Shown: positions 13,281 to 23,072 of the stretch, one piece after another | How the letters are laid out: each line of letters starts with the position of its first letter | Position numbering within the stretch: the stretch's first letter is position 1 | Assembly (NCBI RefSeq): GCF_903166545.1 | Contig: NZ_CAESCH010000001.1 | Location: 427,501-491,500, forward strand | DNA from: Metabacillus schmidteae | Lineage (GTDB): Bacteria; Bacillota; Bacilli; Bacillales; Bacillaceae | Length of the DNA stretch: 64,000 nt | Direction: 5' to 3' | Program-made: the position numbers and the translations under genes | Notes under the pieces: model-generated | Told to the model about the DNA's origin: nothing | What the model saw: the letters and a program-made list of their open reading frames with translations, nothing else | The model's database searches: none

Positions 13281-14738
13281 ATGACAAATGAAGTAAGAGT
13301 ACGATATGCACCTAGTCCTACAGGACATTTACATATTGGTAACGCAAGAACAGCTTTATTTAATTATTTATTTGCAAAAAACCAAGGCGGAAAATTCATT
13401 ATTAGAATTGAAGATACGGATAAAAAACGTAATATCGCTGGTGGTGAGGAAAGCCAACTAAAGTACTTAAGATGGCTTGGAATTGATTGGGATGAAAGTG
13501 TTGATGTAGGTGGAGAGTACGGTCCATATCGCCAATCAGAAAGAAATGATATTTATAAAAAATATTATGAAGAGCTTCTAGAAAAGGGCTTGGCCTATAA
13601 ATGTTATTGCACAGAGGAAGAATTGGAAAAAGAACGTGAAGAACAAATTGCACGTGGCGAAACACCTATGTATTCCGGCAAGCATGCAAACTTAACAGCT
13701 GAAGAGCAAAAGGAATTGGAAGCAAAAGGTTTAAAGGCAAGTATACGTTTTAGAGTACCAGCCAATAAGGAATACCGTTTTTATGATATGGTCAAAGGAG
13801 ACATTTCCTTTGAATCAGAAGGAATGGGTGACTTTGTTATTGTCAAAAAAGATGGAACACCAACTTATAACTTTGCTGTAGCAGTTGACGATCATCTTAT
13901 GAAAATTTCCCATGTTCTTAGAGGAGAGGATCATATATCAAATACGCCAAAGCAAATGATGATTTATGAGGCTTTCGGCTGGGATATCCCTATTTTTGGT
14001 CATATGACTTTGATCGTGAATGAAAGCCGCAAAAAATTAAGTAAGCGCGACGAGTCCATTATTCAGTTCATTGAACAGTATGAAGAACTTGGCTATCTGC
14101 CAGAAGCATTATTTAATTTTATTTCTTTACTAGGCTGGTCACCAGTTGGAGAAGAAGAAGTGTATACTAAGAATCAGCTTATTGAGATTTTTGATGCAAA
14201 TCGTTTATCAAAATCCCCTGCTGTATTCGATACGCAGAAGCTTGCTTGGATGAATAATCAATATATTAAACAACTTGAAGTGGAGAAACTTATTCCACTG
14301 ACACTACCACACTTAGTAAAGGCTGGTAAAGTTTCTGAGGATATGAGCAATGAAGAAAAAGAAAGAACAAATCAGCTGATCGCTCTATATCAAGATCAAT
14401 TAAACTATGGAGCAGAAATAGTTCAATTAACCGAACTATTTTTCAAAGAAGAAATTAGCTATAATGAGGAAGCTAAAGAAGTTCTTGAAGGGGAACAAGT
14501 TCCTGAAGTTTTAAAAGCATTTCAGCATGAAATTAAGCATGCAGAGGATTTTACTGCCGAGACAATAAAAGGATTAATTAAGGCAGTACAGAAAGCGACA
14601 GGTCAAAAAGGTAAAAATTTATTTATGCCGATTCGTGTTGCAACAACAGGGCAAACCCACGGACCTGATTTGCCAAAATCTATTGCAGTATTAGGGGAAG
14701 ATACTGTCCTAACAAGATTGAAAAATATTATTAGTTAA
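13281..14738 (+). CDS. gltX: Glutamyl-tRNA synthetase
   Basis: 485 residues, class I synthetase. The HIGH motif appears as HIGNARTA (18-25) and KMSKS as KLSKRDES (about 252-259). The C-terminal anticodon-binding domain is complete. In Bacillus this enzyme is non-discriminating and charges both tRNAGlu and tRNAGln. SD GGAGG precedes the ATG. The cysES T-box unit starts right at its stop codon. Confidence 0.97.
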   Translation: MTNEVRVRYAPSPTGHLHIGNARTALFNYLFAKNQGGKFIIRIEDTDKKRNIAGGEESQLKYLRWLGIDWDESVDVGGEYGPYRQSERNDIYKKYYEELLEKGLAYKCYCTEEELEKEREEQIARGETPMYSGKHANLTAEEQKELEAKGLKASIRFRVPANKEYRFYDMVKGDISFESEGMGDFVIVKKDGTPTYNFAVAVDDHLMKISHVLRGEDHISNTPKQMMIYEAFGWDIPIFGHMTLIVNESRKKLSKRDESIIQFIEQYEELGYLPEALFNFISLLGWSPVGEEEVYTKNQLIEIFDANRLSKSPAVFDTQKLAWMNNQYIKQLEVEKLIPLTLPHLVKAGKVSEDMSNEEKERTNQLIALYQDQLNYGAEIVQLTELFFKEEISYNEEAKEVLEGEQVPEVLKAFQHEIKHAEDFTAETIKGLIKAVQKATGQKGKNLFMPIRVATTGQTHGPDLPKSIAVLGEDTVLTRLKNIIS

Positions 14739-14763
14739 CATTTAGATAAAAATGTAATATAGT
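14735..14763 (+). promoter_or_regulatory. Promoter of the cysE-cysS T-box transcript
   Basis: TTAACA (14735-14740, overlapping the gltX stop), 17-bp spacer, TATAGT (14758-14763). The predicted start near 14770 sits just ahead of the T-box stem I, as expected. Confidence 0.5.
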
Positions 14764-14778
14764 AGGGTTAACTATATT

Positions 14779-15037
14779 TAAAGCGTTGATAAGGAGAGTA
14801 GAGATTTATTTCCTTTTTAGAGAGAGCCCCCACGGCTGAAAGGGGCTTAAGAGAAATAATTCTTGAAATGCACCTTAGAGTCTTTTACTAAACGTCTTTT
14901 TTCATGATCAGTAAGTAAAAGCGTATCGCTCTACGTTACAGAGCTGGAGTTGAGGTAAGAAGGAAGTTTTCTTTTGCCTAAACAGAGTGGAACCGCGCAT
15001 CAAAGCGTCTCTGTCATTGTACAGAGGCGTTTTTTTA
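14779..15037 (+). promoter_or_regulatory. T-box riboswitch, cysteine-specific, upstream of cysE-cysS
   Basis: Stem I starts with the conserved GCGTTGATAAGGAGAGTAG. The specifier loop holds TGC (14869-14871), a Cys codon, in GAAATGCACC. The T-box bulge AGAGTGGAACCGCG is at 14984-14997. The competing terminator (CGTCTCTGT / ACAGAGGCG plus seven to eight T) is at 15006-15037. Uncharged tRNACys would pair with the specifier and the T-box and stop termination, raising serine acetyltransferase and CysS together. Confidence 0.95.
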
Positions 15038-15089
15038 TATGTAAAAGAGGCAAATTCGTTAAACAAGATGGGGATTGGGGGTAAAATAA

Positions 15090-15785
15090 GTGTTTAAAAT
15101 GATGAAGGAAGACGTTGATATTGTTTTCGAGCAAGATCCTGCAGCAAGAAGTTATTTTGAAGTTATCTTAACTTATTCAGGGCTCCATGCTATTTGGAGT
15201 CATCGTATCGCTCATGCTTTATATAAAAAGAAGTTCTTCTTCCTAGCGAGAGCGGTGTCTCAAATAAGTAGATTTTTTACTGGAGTAGAAATTCATCCTG
15301 CAGCAAGAATTGGACGTCGTTTCTTTATCGACCATGGAATGGGTGTCGTTATCGGTGAAACATGTGAAATAGGTGATAACGTTACAGTTTTTCAGGGTGT
15401 TACCTTAGGTGGTACTGGTAAAGAAAAAGGAAAGAGACATCCAACAATTAAAGATCATGCTTTAATTGCAACAGGAGCCAAAGTGTTAGGGTCTATCACA
15501 GTAGGGGCATACTCTAAAATAGGAGCAGGATCTGTTGTGCTAAAAGATGTCCCGGACGATTCCACTGTTGTAGGGATACCCGGAAAAGTAGTCATTCAGA
15601 ATGGCAGAAGAGTAGGTCAAGATTTAAACCATTGTGATCTTCCGGATCCAGTGGCTGACCGATTTAAAGAATTAGAAACTGAATTAGCTAATTTAAGATA
15701 TGAAGTACAACAATATAAGAAAGGAACGAATGAACATGACAATAAAGTTGTACAATACGCTAACGAGACAAAAAGAAACATTTGA
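15090..15785 (+). CDS. cysE: Serine O-acetyltransferase
   Basis: 231 residues. CysE makes O-acetylserine from serine and acetyl-CoA, the first step of cysteine synthesis. The left-handed beta-helix hexapeptide repeats are visible from about residue 70 ([28 protein letters not shown]) to GKVVIQNG near 170; catalytic His lies in the FIDHGMG segment. GTG start with GGGGG 8 nt upstream. The gene end overlaps the cysS start by 50 nt. Confidence 0.95.
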   Translation: MFKMMKEDVDIVFEQDPAARSYFEVILTYSGLHAIWSHRIAHALYKKKFFFLARAVSQISRFFTGVEIHPAARIGRRFFIDHGMGVVIGETCEIGDNVTVFQGVTLGGTGKEKGKRHPTIKDHALIATGAKVLGSITVGAYSKIGAGSVVLKDVPDDSTVVGIPGKVVIQNGRRVGQDLNHCDLPDPVADRFKELETELANLRYEVQQYKKGTNEHDNKVVQYANETKRNI

Positions 15786-17133
15786 GCCTCTCGAAGCAGG
15801 AAAAGTGAAGATGTATGTTTGCGGCCCGACGGTTTATAACTATATTCACATAGGAAATGCGAGACCGGCAATTGTCTATGATACGGTTAGAAGATATTTG
15901 GAATATCGCGGCTATGATGTAACGTTTATTTCGAACTTTACAGATGTAGATGATAAATTAATAAAAGCAGCAAACGAGCTTGGAGAAGATGTACCTACCA
16001 TTGCAGACCGATTTATTGATGCCTATTATGAGGATGTTTCAGCGTTAGGCTGCAAACGTGCAACAATTCATCCACGCGTAACAGAGAACATTGATATTAT
16101 TATTGAGTTCATTCAAGTGCTAATCGATAAAGGATTTGCCTATGAAGCAGGCGGAGATGTTTATTATAAAACACGAGAGTTTAAAGAGTATGGAAAGCTT
16201 TCTCATCAATCAATTGAGGAGCTACGTCTGGGAAATCGAATTGAAGTTGGCGATAAAAAACAAGATGCACTTGATTTTGTTCTCTGGAAAACAGCAAAAG
16301 AAGGAGAAATTTCCTGGGAAAGTCCTTGGGGACATGGAAGACCTGGTTGGCATATTGAGTGCTCGGCCATGGCAAAGAAATATTTAGGGGATACAATCGA
16401 CATTCATGCAGGTGGTCAGGACTTAACTTTCCCGCATCATGAAAATGAAATTGCCCAGTCTGAAGCAGTAACGGGAAAAACATTTGCGAAGTACTGGCTG
16501 CATAATGGCTATATCAATATTAACAACGAAAAGATGTCTAAGTCATTGGGTAACTTTGTATTAGTGCACGATATTATTAAGGAAATTGATCCGCAAATTG
16601 TTCGTTTCTTTATGCTATCTGTACACTACAGACACCCAATTAATTTCTCTCAAGAGTTACTTGAAAGTACAAAAAATGCTTTTGAAAGATTATCAACATC
16701 GTATGGCAATCTTAAACATCGTAAAAATAGCAGCAATAACCTTACGGAAAATGACCAGGAGTGGTTCGATAAAATCAATTCATACCAAGAGCAATTTGTT
16801 AAAGAAATGGATGATGATTTTAATACGGCAAATGCGATTTCTATTTTATTCGATTTGTCAAAGCAAGCAAATTATTACATGCAAGAGCAAAATACTTCAG
16901 AAGAGGTTATCCAAGCTTTCCTTGATCAATTTGATGAGCTCGGAAATGTTCTAGGAGTAACGTTTGGTTCAACAGACCTGTTGGATGAAGAAATTGAGAT
17001 CATGATTGAACAACGCATTCAAGCTAGAAAAGACCGTAATTTTGCCTTAGCTGATGAAATACGTGATAAATTAAAAGATTTGAATATTATCCTGGAGGAC
17101 ACTCCTCAAGGAACGAGATGGAAGCGTAATTGA
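15736..17133 (+). CDS. cysS: Cysteinyl-tRNA synthetase
   Basis: 465 residues. Zinc-binding C28 ([18 protein letters not shown], including the HIGH variant HIGN), C and H ligands in GWHIECSAM and [11 protein letters not shown], and KMSKS at about 266-270 are all present. I chose ATG 15736 ([10 protein letters not shown]) because it matches the family start and has AAGGAA 10 nt upstream; upstream in-frame ATGs at 15700 and 15730 would add 12 or 2 residues. It overlaps cysE by 50 nt, so the pair is coupled. Confidence 0.95.
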   Translation: MTIKLYNTLTRQKETFEPLEAGKVKMYVCGPTVYNYIHIGNARPAIVYDTVRRYLEYRGYDVTFISNFTDVDDKLIKAANELGEDVPTIADRFIDAYYEDVSALGCKRATIHPRVTENIDIIIEFIQVLIDKGFAYEAGGDVYYKTREFKEYGKLSHQSIEELRLGNRIEVGDKKQDALDFVLWKTAKEGEISWESPWGHGRPGWHIECSAMAKKYLGDTIDIHAGGQDLTFPHHENEIAQSEAVTGKTFAKYWLHNGYININNEKMSKSLGNFVLVHDIIKEIDPQIVRFFMLSVHYRHPINFSQELLESTKNAFERLSTSYGNLKHRKNSSNNLTENDQEWFDKINSYQEQFVKEMDDDFNTANAISILFDLSKQANYYMQEQNTSEEVIQAFLDQFDELGNVLGVTFGSTDLLDEEIEIMIEQRIQARKDRNFALADEIRDKLKDLNIILEDTPQGTRWKRN

Positions 17134-17257
17134 TTAGAGTATGAAACAATAGGGAATAAAGATAATAGTGAGGAAAGTGGCAGAGTAAAAGTAATAACTG
17201 ACGCGCTTGCACTTAGATTTACTAACAGAAGTATAAACTTTTGCACTTAGTTTTGGT

Positions 17258-17521
17258 GTCTAGCTCCAGCGCCTATCGCCTATCAAACTTCAGATCATCT
17301 CCCTACGATAAGTCAACATCGGTTCGCTTCCGCTTACCGTGTTTCCTTTGCCCCACATTAATGGGCAGTAAAAATTATTGGGAGAGAAGAGTGAGGTACT
17401 GCCCGTAAATGTCTCGGGTAAGTCTCGCTATCCATTAGAAGGAAAATTCTAATGGAAGTCTCACTTTATCTCAGTCGATGCTCCTCCAGTTTGTACGGTG
17501 ATGACCAAGGCGCTTGCGCTT
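17258..17521 (+). repeat. Interspersed repeat, copy 1 (long form)
   Basis: Bounded by TGTCTAGCTCCAGCGCCTAT on the left and GACCAAGGCGCTTGCGCTTT on the right; the ends are partly complementary (AGCGCCT / AAGGCGCT). Inside is a perfect stem TCCATTAGA / TCTAATGGA near 17431-17456. The same ends occur at 20658 and around 52910-53158. The motif is familiar from Bacillaceae intergenic regions. The 424-bp gap between cysS and mrnC holds nothing else I can name. Confidence 0.75.
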
Positions 17522-17557
17522 TTATAACTGCCATGATTTGTAGAAAAGAGGACCAAC

Positions 17558-17983
17558 ATGTTTTTAGATGTAAAGGCAATTAAAGATTCTAAACATTTAA
17601 ATAGCTTGGCTTTGGCCTATATTGGTGATGCTGTTTTTGAGATTTATGTGAGGCATTATCTTTTATCAAAGGGAACTATTCGCCCAAACCAGCTACATAA
17701 TCAAGCAAAGAGGTTTGTGTCGGCGAAGGCACAGGCAAGTGTTTTGCACCATTTTTATTCTCAGGAAATTTTTTCTGAAGAAGAACAAGGTGTTTTAAGG
17801 CGTGGGAGAAATGCAAAATCGGGAACAATTCCTAAAAATACAAATGTTCAAACCTATCGATATAGTACATCCTTTGAAGCACTCATTGGCTACTTATATT
17901 TAGAGAAAAAGCATGAACGTCTTGAGGAATTGATTGAGCGATCCTTTGAATTTTTTGATGGTGAAAAGGAGGGGTTATCATGA
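17558..17983 (+). CDS. mrnC: Mini-ribonuclease 3
   Basis: 141 residues, an RNase III catalytic domain without the dsRNA-binding domain. It matures 23S rRNA by cleaving paired 5' and 3' ends. The family signatures [18 protein letters not shown] (18-35) and [11 protein letters not shown] (about 109-119) carry the metal-binding acidic residues. SD GAGGA lies 6 nt upstream. Its TGA overlaps the rlmB ATG (ATGA). Confidence 0.95.
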   Translation: MFLDVKAIKDSKHLNSLALAYIGDAVFEIYVRHYLLSKGTIRPNQLHNQAKRFVSAKAQASVLHHFYSQEIFSEEEQGVLRRGRNAKSGTIPKNTNVQTYRYSTSFEALIGYLYLEKKHERLEELIERSFEFFDGEKEGLS

Positions 17984-18723
17984 GTGAAGATTTCATTATA
18001 GGCCGCAACCCTGTTATTGAAGTGCTAAAATCTCCGCGAGATATAAATAAGATATGGGTGGCTGAAAACTCTTTAAAAGGACAAGCTCAGCAGATTACAA
18101 AGCTAGCCAAAGAAAGAGGCATTACGATTAATTTTGTCCCCAAAAAGAAAATTGACCAGATGGTTGAAGGAAATCACCAAGGTGTTGTTGCACAGGTTGC
18201 AGCTTATGAATATGTTCATGTGGATGATATATTAAACGTAGCAGAACAGCGCGGAGAATCACCATTTTTATTGCTTTTAGATGAAATAGAAGATCCGCAT
18301 AACTTAGGATCTATTATGAGAACGGCAGATGCTGTTGGTGCACATGGAATTGTTATCCCTAAGCGAAGAGCTGTTGGACTTACAGCAACAGTTGCGAAAT
18401 CATCAACAGGAGCAATAGAACATATACCTGTCGCAAGAGTAACAAACATGGCAAGAACCATTGATGAGTTAAAGGAAAAGGGCGTATGGATAGTTGGCAC
18501 AGATGCGAAAGGTGCAGATGATTATCGAAATCTTGATGGTAAAATGTCCTTAGCTTTGGTTATAGGTAGTGAAGGAAAGGGAATTGGTCGGTTAATCAAA
18601 GAAAAATGTGATTTTCTTGTCAAGATGCCGATGGTTGGTCATGTTACGTCATTAAATGCATCAGTTGCAGCAAGCCTTTTAATGTATGAGGTATATAGAA
18701 AGCGATATCCTTTAGGGGAGTAG
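17980..18723 (+). CDS. rlmB: 23S rRNA (guanosine-2'-O)-methyltransferase RlmB family
   Basis: 247 residues, SPOUT/TrmH type. An N-terminal substrate-binding domain (1-75) precedes the methyltransferase with motif 1 [20 protein letters not shown] (about 106-125), motif 2 [14 protein letters not shown] and motif 3 [24 protein letters not shown]. The exact target, G2251 in E. coli, is inferred. Overlaps mrnC by 4 nt. Confidence 0.93.
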   Translation: MSEDFIIGRNPVIEVLKSPRDINKIWVAENSLKGQAQQITKLAKERGITINFVPKKKIDQMVEGNHQGVVAQVAAYEYVHVDDILNVAEQRGESPFLLLLDEIEDPHNLGSIMRTADAVGAHGIVIPKRRAVGLTATVAKSSTGAIEHIPVARVTNMARTIDELKEKGVWIVGTDAKGADDYRNLDGKMSLALVIGSEGKGIGRLIKEKCDFLVKMPMVGHVTSLNASVAASLLMYEVYRKRYPLGE

Positions 18724-18730
18724 TTGTGAA

Positions 18731-19240
18731 ATGGATATCCTTTTAGTGGATGGATATAACATTATTGGTGCGTGGCCGAACTTACAAAAGCTTAAAAAAA
18801 ATGGTTTGGCTGAAGCACGCGATCTTTTGATCGAAAAAATGGCTGAGTACCAAGCATATACCGGCTTTAGAGTTATGATCGTTTTTGATGCCCATATGGT
18901 AAAAGGAATCGAGAAAAAGCTAAAAAACCACAGGGTAGAAGTGATTTTCACCCGTGAAAATGAAACAGCGGATGAGAGAATCGAAAAACTGGCTATTTCA
19001 TTAAGTAATATCAAGACACAAGTACATGTGGCAACATCAGATTTCACAGAACAATGGGCAATATTTGGTCAGGGAGCATTGAGGAAATCTGCAAGAGAAC
19101 TTCTAAATGAGATGAATTCAATCGAAAGCAGAATTCAGCATAAAGTGAAGAAAATTGAGCAGAAGCGGCCATCATCAAAAATTGCCATTCCTGAAGATGT
19201 AATGGAAAAGCTGGAGAAGTGGCGCAGGGGCGATTTATAG
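18731..19240 (+). CDS. rae1: Ribosome-dependent endoribonuclease Rae1 (YacP, NYN domain)
   Basis: 169 residues. The PIN-like NYN fold is clear from LLVDGYNIIGAW (4-15), the central VIFDAH, and NETADERIEKL with THVATSDFTEQ-like acidic sites. Rae1 cuts mRNAs within the ribosomal A site. It lies 7 nt after rlmB, in the usual mrnC-rlmB-rae1 cluster just before sigH. Confidence 0.9.
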   Translation: MDILLVDGYNIIGAWPNLQKLKKNGLAEARDLLIEKMAEYQAYTGFRVMIVFDAHMVKGIEKKLKNHRVEVIFTRENETADERIEKLAISLSNIKTQVHVATSDFTEQWAIFGQGALRKSARELLNEMNSIESRIQHKVKKIEQKRPSSKIAIPEDVMEKLEKWRRGDL

Positions 19241-19344
19241 ATAGTTAAGAAATTATTAAATTTGTGTAAATTGGTCAATGATACTACACCCTACCATAAG
19301 CTTTATACTTAACAGAGCTATCCGGCACTTGCGTTTAATCTTGG

Positions 19345-19374
19345 TTGACGCTTACAAAATGAATAAAGTATAAT
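19345..19374 (+). promoter_or_regulatory. Promoter of sigH
   Basis: TTGACG (19345-19350), 18-bp spacer, consensus TATAAT (19369-19374). In B. subtilis sigH is under AbrB control; the AT-rich flank is compatible but no specific operator can be called. Confidence 0.75.
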
Positions 19375-19407
19375 ATTGTTATCTTGCGTGCAGTCGGGGG
19401 GATCGGC

Positions 19408-20064
19408 TTGAATTCACCAATCAACAAGGATAAAGTCAACAAGGAAGAATTAGAATTATTGGAAGATGAACAATTAGTTGAACTTGTTCACGAGGGGGAA
19501 AGTGAGGCTCTCGACTTCTTAATTACAAAGTACCGTAACTTTGTTCGAGCGAAGGCAAGATCATACTTCCTTATTGGAGCAGATCGGGAGGATATTATCC
19601 AGGAAGGCATGATTGGTTTATACAAAGCAATTCGTGACTTCAAGGAGGACAAGCTCTCTTCATTTAAAGCATTTGCCGAGCTATGTATCACTAGGCAAAT
19701 TATTACCGCAATCAAAACTGCAACTCGCCAAAAACACATTCCTCTAAATTCCTATGTTTCATTGGACAAGCCTATATACGACGAAGAGTCCGACCGGACG
19801 CTTATGGATGTTATTACTGGTGCAAAAGTAATGGATCCAGAAGAGCTCATTATAAATCAGGAAGAATTTGATGATATTGAGGGAAAGATGGAAGAATTGT
19901 TAAGTGATCTCGAGCGTAAAGTCTTGGCCCTTTACTTGGATGGCAGATCTTATCATGAAATTTCAGAAGAATTGAATCGTCATGTGAAATCAATAGATAA
20001 TGCACTGCAAAGAGTAAAAAGAAAGCTGGAGCGCTACATAGAACTGAGAGAGATTAGTTTGTAA
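19408..20064 (+). CDS. sigH: RNA polymerase sigma-H factor
   Basis: 218 residues, exactly the B. subtilis length when started at TTG 19408, which has SD GGGGGG at 19396-19401, 6 nt away. A longer reading from 19384 would place the SD inside the gene. Region 2 (ALDFLITKYRNFVRAKARSYFLIGADREDIIQEGMIGLYKAIRDF) and region 4 HTH (YHEISEELNRHVKSIDNALQRVKRKLE) are intact. It directs early sporulation and competence genes. Confidence 0.96.
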   Translation: MNSPINKDKVNKEELELLEDEQLVELVHEGESEALDFLITKYRNFVRAKARSYFLIGADREDIIQEGMIGLYKAIRDFKEDKLSSFKAFAELCITRQIITAIKTATRQKHIPLNSYVSLDKPIYDEESDRTLMDVITGAKVMDPEELIINQEEFDDIEGKMEELLSDLERKVLALYLDGRSYHEISEELNRHVKSIDNALQRVKRKLERYIELREISL

Positions 20065-20155
20065 ACTAGAAGATAGGTAGATTGTATCGTTTATTGACGA
20101 AAAAAATTTACTATGATACAGTTTTATAGAATATAAAGTTGCGGTAGGTGACGAC

Positions 20156-20305
20156 ATGCGAAAGAAGATCATTATGGCATGCACAACGTGTGGAAGTCGA
20201 AATTATACCACGATGAAAAACACATCTAGTTCAAATGACCGATTAGACGTCAAAAAGTTTTGCAAGGTATGTAATTCGCATACAAACCACCGTGAAACAA
20301 AATAG
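20156..20305 (+). CDS. rpmG: 50S ribosomal protein L33 (zinc-binding form)
   Basis: 49 residues, starting [16 protein letters not shown] and ending NHRETK. The CxxC pairs C9/C12 and C36/C39 mark it as a C+ zinc form. ATG is preceded by GGTAGGTGACG. It lies between sigH and secE, as rpmGB does in B. subtilis, and is too short for routine gene finders. Confidence 0.93.
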   Translation: MRKKIIMACTTCGSRNYTTMKNTSSSNDRLDVKKFCKVCNSHTNHRETK

Positions 20306-20358
20306 CCCTTATATTATTTCTTACACGAAGTTTTCCTATTACTCCTGGAGGTAGCTCA

Positions 20359-20541
20359 ATGCAACGTTTAATTAATTTTTTCCGAGATGTTACTCGTGAA
20401 ATGAAAAAGGTTAGTTGGCCTAAAGGTAAAGAGCTAACAAAATATACAATTACGGTTGTTTCAACTGTGACGTTTGTAGCAGTGTTCTTTGCGGTTATTG
20501 ACCTAGGTATTTCTTCTTTAATTCGTTTGTTTTTTGAATAA
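20359..20541 (+). CDS. secE: Preprotein translocase subunit SecE
   Basis: 60 residues with one membrane helix (about 30-54) after the conserved amphipathic segment REMKKVSWPKGKELTKYT. SecE clamps SecY in the translocon. SD CTGGAGG precedes the ATG. A short terminator follows. Confidence 0.95.
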   Translation: MQRLINFFRDVTREMKKVSWPKGKELTKYTITVVSTVTFVAVFFAVIDLGISSLIRLFFE

Positions 20542-20587
20542 CAAATGGAAAATCGTGCTATAATAGAAAATATTACATTTTGTCTGC

Positions 20588-20610
20588 AAAACCCGTTAAA
20601 CGGGTTTTTT
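20588..20610 (+). terminator. Terminator after secE
   Basis: Stem AAACCCGT / ACGGGTTT with loop TAA, followed by a T run. Compact but well formed. Confidence 0.82.
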
Positions 20611-20657
20611 CATTGTATAAAAAATAATATATTGGTTTAACTTTGTATAAGCGCATG

Positions 20658-20766
20658 GATCTAGCTCCAGCTCTTAGTACCTTTAGAGTCTAATCAAATT
20701 GGAATTGAAGGCCATTTTATGCCAATTTGATTTATGGCTCGAGGCTGATCAAGGCGCTTGCGCTTT
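20658..20766 (+). repeat. Interspersed repeat, copy 2 (short form)
   Basis: Starts GGATCTAGCTCCAGCTCTTA and ends GATCAAGGCGCTTGCGCTTT. Inside is an 11-12 bp stem TAATCAAATTGG (20691-20702) / CCAATTTGATTTA (20722-20733) whose sequence is unrelated to the stems in copies 1 and 3. It fills most of the secE-nusG gap. Confidence 0.75.
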
Positions 20767-20840
20767 TAAACTAAAGCAGAACGAAATAGATTGTTGATTA
20801 ACCTAATTGTGGGGAGGGAAGGACAAGTTGTCCTGATGCT

Positions 20841-21374
20841 ATGGAAAAGAATTGGTATGTAGTGCACACTTATTCAGGGTATGAAAATAAAGTAAAAGCA
20901 AATCTTGAAAAGCGTGTTGAATCAATGGGTATGGAAGATAAAATCTTCCGCGTTGTTGTGCCCGAAGAGGAAGAAACAGATATTAAGGACGGCAAGAAAA
21001 AAGTTGTAAAGAAAAAGGTATTCCCTGGTTATGTGCTGGTTGAAATTGTTATGACTGATGATTCCTGGTATGTTGTCAGAAACACACCAGGTGTAACAGG
21101 ATTTGTTGGTTCTGCCGGACATGGATCAAAACCGACTCCTTTATTACCTGATGAAGTGACTTTCATCTTAAAACGCATGGGTATGGATGAGCGTCGTGTA
21201 GAAATTGATTTTGAGGTAAATGAAACAGTTAAAGTAACAGAAGGTCCGTTTGCTAACTTTACAGGTTCTATTGAAGAAATTGACCATGACAAGAATAAGT
21301 TAAAAGTTCTTGTTAATATGTTTGGTCGTGAAACACCGGTAGAATTGGATTTTGCACAAGTTGCTAAATTATAA
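20841..21374 (+). CDS. nusG: Transcription termination/antitermination protein NusG
   Basis: 177 residues. NGN domain (1-115, starting MEKNWYVVHTYSGYENKVK, with FPGYVLVE) and a C-terminal KOW domain (PFANFTGSIEEIDHDKNKLKV). NusG binds RNA polymerase and supports pausing and Rho action. The ATG matches the family start. Its SD (GGGAGGG, 20812-20818) is far away unless the intervening hairpin at 20820-20834 folds; see findings. Confidence 0.96.
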   Translation: MEKNWYVVHTYSGYENKVKANLEKRVESMGMEDKIFRVVVPEEEETDIKDGKKKVVKKKVFPGYVLVEIVMTDDSWYVVRNTPGVTGFVGSAGHGSKPTPLLPDEVTFILKRMGMDERRVEIDFEVNETVKVTEGPFANFTGSIEEIDHDKNKLKVLVNMFGRETPVELDFAQVAKL

Positions 21375-21385
21375 TCTGAAAAAAC

Positions 21386-21414
21386 TTGAAATCATTTACG
21401 AAAAGTGGTAATAT
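21386..21414 (+). promoter_or_regulatory. Promoter of rplK-rplA
   Basis: TTGAAA (21386-21391), 17-bp spacer, TAATAT (21409-21414). The transcript would start near 21421, giving a leader of about 180 nt before rplK. Confidence 0.7.
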
Positions 21415-21600
21415 TTCATAGGTCAGTATGTCTCAAAGATTTGAGATGTAGTTTTGATCAGAAATATTCATTTCTGAATGTATAAGGGTAGGTAAACTCT
21501 ACTTGAGTTGCCCTAATTTTACCATTATCAATAAATGGTTAGATGAGTGGGAGGGTTAATGACCCATTTACCACATCACGGACTTAAGGAGGTGTGTCTC

Positions 21601-22026
21601 GTGGCTAAAAAAGTAATTAAAATTGTAAAATTGCAAATTCCTGCAGCTAAAGCTAATCCAGCGCCACCAGTTGGTCCTGCATTAGGTCAAGCTGGTGTTA
21701 ATATCATGGGATTCTGTAAAGAGTTTAACGCTCGTACAGCTGATCAAGCTGGTTTAATCATTCCAGTTGAAATCACGGTATTCGAGGACCGTTCATTTAC
21801 ATTTATTACGAAAACTCCACCTGCTGCTGTATTGCTTAAGAAAGCAGCTGGAATTGAGTCTGGTTCTGGTGAACCAAACCGTAATAAAGTAGCGACTGTT
21901 AAACGTGACAAGGTACGTGAAATCGCTGAAACAAAAATGCCTGACTTAAACGCAGCTAGCGTTGAAGCGGCAATGCGTATGGTTGAAGGTACTGCACGTA
22001 GTATGGGTATCGTTATCGAAGACTAA
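21601..22026 (+). CDS. rplK: 50S ribosomal protein L11
   Basis: 141 residues. Starts [15 protein letters not shown] at GTG 21601 with SD AAGGAGGTG 6 nt upstream; a longer frame from 21547 lacks an SD and the family N-terminus. L11 forms the GTPase-associated centre with the 23S stalk base and is needed for RelA activation. Conserved proline-rich [17 protein letters not shown] is intact. Confidence 0.97.
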   Translation: MAKKVIKIVKLQIPAAKANPAPPVGPALGQAGVNIMGFCKEFNARTADQAGLIIPVEITVFEDRSFTFITKTPPAAVLLKKAAGIESGSGEPNRNKVATVKRDKVREIAETKMPDLNAASVEAAMRMVEGTARSMGIVIED

Positions 22027-22040
22027 TATTTAGTTAGTCT

Positions 22041-22097
22041 CGAATGTTTTAGGGGGGTTGCGAGTTTGCTTAAAAACAAGTTCGCAACCTTTATTCG
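22041..22097 (+). promoter_or_regulatory. Hairpin in the rplK-rplA spacer, possible L1 autoregulatory site
   Basis: Stem GGTTGCGA (22056-22063) / TCGCAACC (22082-22089), with an outer CGAAT / ATTCG (22041-22045, 22093-22097) separated by an asymmetric internal loop. Not followed by a U tract. L1 is known to bind its own mRNA at two helices joined by asymmetric loops; that role here is inference. Confidence 0.45.
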
Positions 22098-22138
22098 TGG
22101 GAGGTTATTCCGCTAAAACCACTAAGGAGGAAATAAAA

Positions 22139-22837
22139 ATGGCTAAAAAAGGTAAAAAGTTTTTAGAAGCTGCTAAACTTGTAGACCGTTCTAAATTCTA
22201 TGCTGTTCAAGAAGCAATCGAACTAGTTAAAAAGACTAGCGTAGCGAAATTTGATGCAACTGTTGAAGTTGCTTTCCGTTTAGGAGTAGACCCTAAGAAA
22301 GCTGATCAACAAATCCGTGGAGCAGTAGTACTTCCAAATGGTACTGGTAAAACTCAACGTGTATTAGTTTTTGCTAAAGGTGAAAAAGCGAAAGAAGCTG
22401 AAGCAGCTGGTGCTGATTATGTAGGGGATGCTGATTACATCAACAAAATCCAACAAGGTTGGTTTGATTTTGACGTAATTGTTGCTACACCTGACATGAT
22501 GGGTGAGGTTGGTAAATTAGGTCGTGTATTAGGACCAAAAGGTTTAATGCCAAACCCTAAAACTGGTACAGTTACATTTGATGTAACAAAAGCTGTTAAC
22601 GAAATCAAAGCTGGTAAAGTTGAATACCGTCTTGATAAAGCTGGTATCATCCATGTACCTATCGGAAAAGTTTCATTTGAAGATAGTAAATTAGTTGAGA
22701 ACTTTACAACTGTATATGAAACTTTACTAAAAGCTAAACCATCTGCAGCTAAAGGAACTTACATGAAGAGCGTAAATGCTACTTCTACTATGGGACCTGG
22801 TGTAAAAGTAGATTCTTCAAGCTTCGCTGTAAAATAA
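22139..22837 (+). CDS. rplA: 50S ribosomal protein L1
   Basis: 232 residues, starting [18 protein letters not shown] at ATG 22139 with SD AAGGAGG 8 nt upstream; the frame is open further upstream but without family similarity. L1 binds the mobile L1 stalk of 23S rRNA and is a translational repressor of its operon in several bacteria. The signature [16 protein letters not shown] is intact. Confidence 0.97.
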   Translation: MAKKGKKFLEAAKLVDRSKFYAVQEAIELVKKTSVAKFDATVEVAFRLGVDPKKADQQIRGAVVLPNGTGKTQRVLVFAKGEKAKEAEAAGADYVGDADYINKIQQGWFDFDVIVATPDMMGEVGKLGRVLGPKGLMPNPKTGTVTFDVTKAVNEIKAGKVEYRLDKAGIIHVPIGKVSFEDSKLVENFTTVYETLLKAKPSAAKGTYMKSVNATSTMGPGVKVDSSSFAVK

Positions 22838-22843
22838 TAACTA

Positions 22844-22872
22844 TTGACTTCTTAAAGAAGTTTATATATAAT
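22844..22872 (+). promoter_or_regulatory. Promoter of rplJ-rplL
   Basis: TTGACT (22844-22849), 17-bp spacer, TATAAT (22867-22872). It begins 6 bp after the rplA stop and drives the L10 leader. Confidence 0.8.
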
Positions 22873-22894
22873 AATCAATGTTGTTTTAAATGAA

Positions 22895-23018
22895 TATCGC
22901 TATACCGTAGACAGTAGGTGCAATTAGCTTAAATATCCTACCGAGGTGTATTTACGAATAAAGCATGTTCTTGCTTATTGTATATACAAAACCTCCATGT
23001 CTATCGTGGAGGTTTTTC
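22895..23018 (+). promoter_or_regulatory. L10 leader RNA with attenuator
   Basis: The conserved segments ACCGTAGACAGTAGGTG and ATATCCTACCGAGGTGT form the L10(L12)4-binding structure known from Firmicutes rplJ leaders. A strong hairpin AAACCTCCA / TGGAGGTTTTT (22988-23018) follows as the attenuator. Excess L10-L12 complex should favour termination before rplJ. Confidence 0.85.
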
Positions 23019-23072
23019 AATGACCATCACCGAACGGTACTAGTGTTACATGAATCTACAGGAGGTGTAACA

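Noticed and set aside
21547..21600. Longer N-terminus for L11 starting at 21547
   Set aside because: The SD AAGGAGGTG and the family N-terminus MAKK point to GTG 21601.
22965..23072. Longer N-terminus for L10 starting at 22965
   Set aside because: It would run through the L10 leader attenuator; the SD and family start are at 23073.
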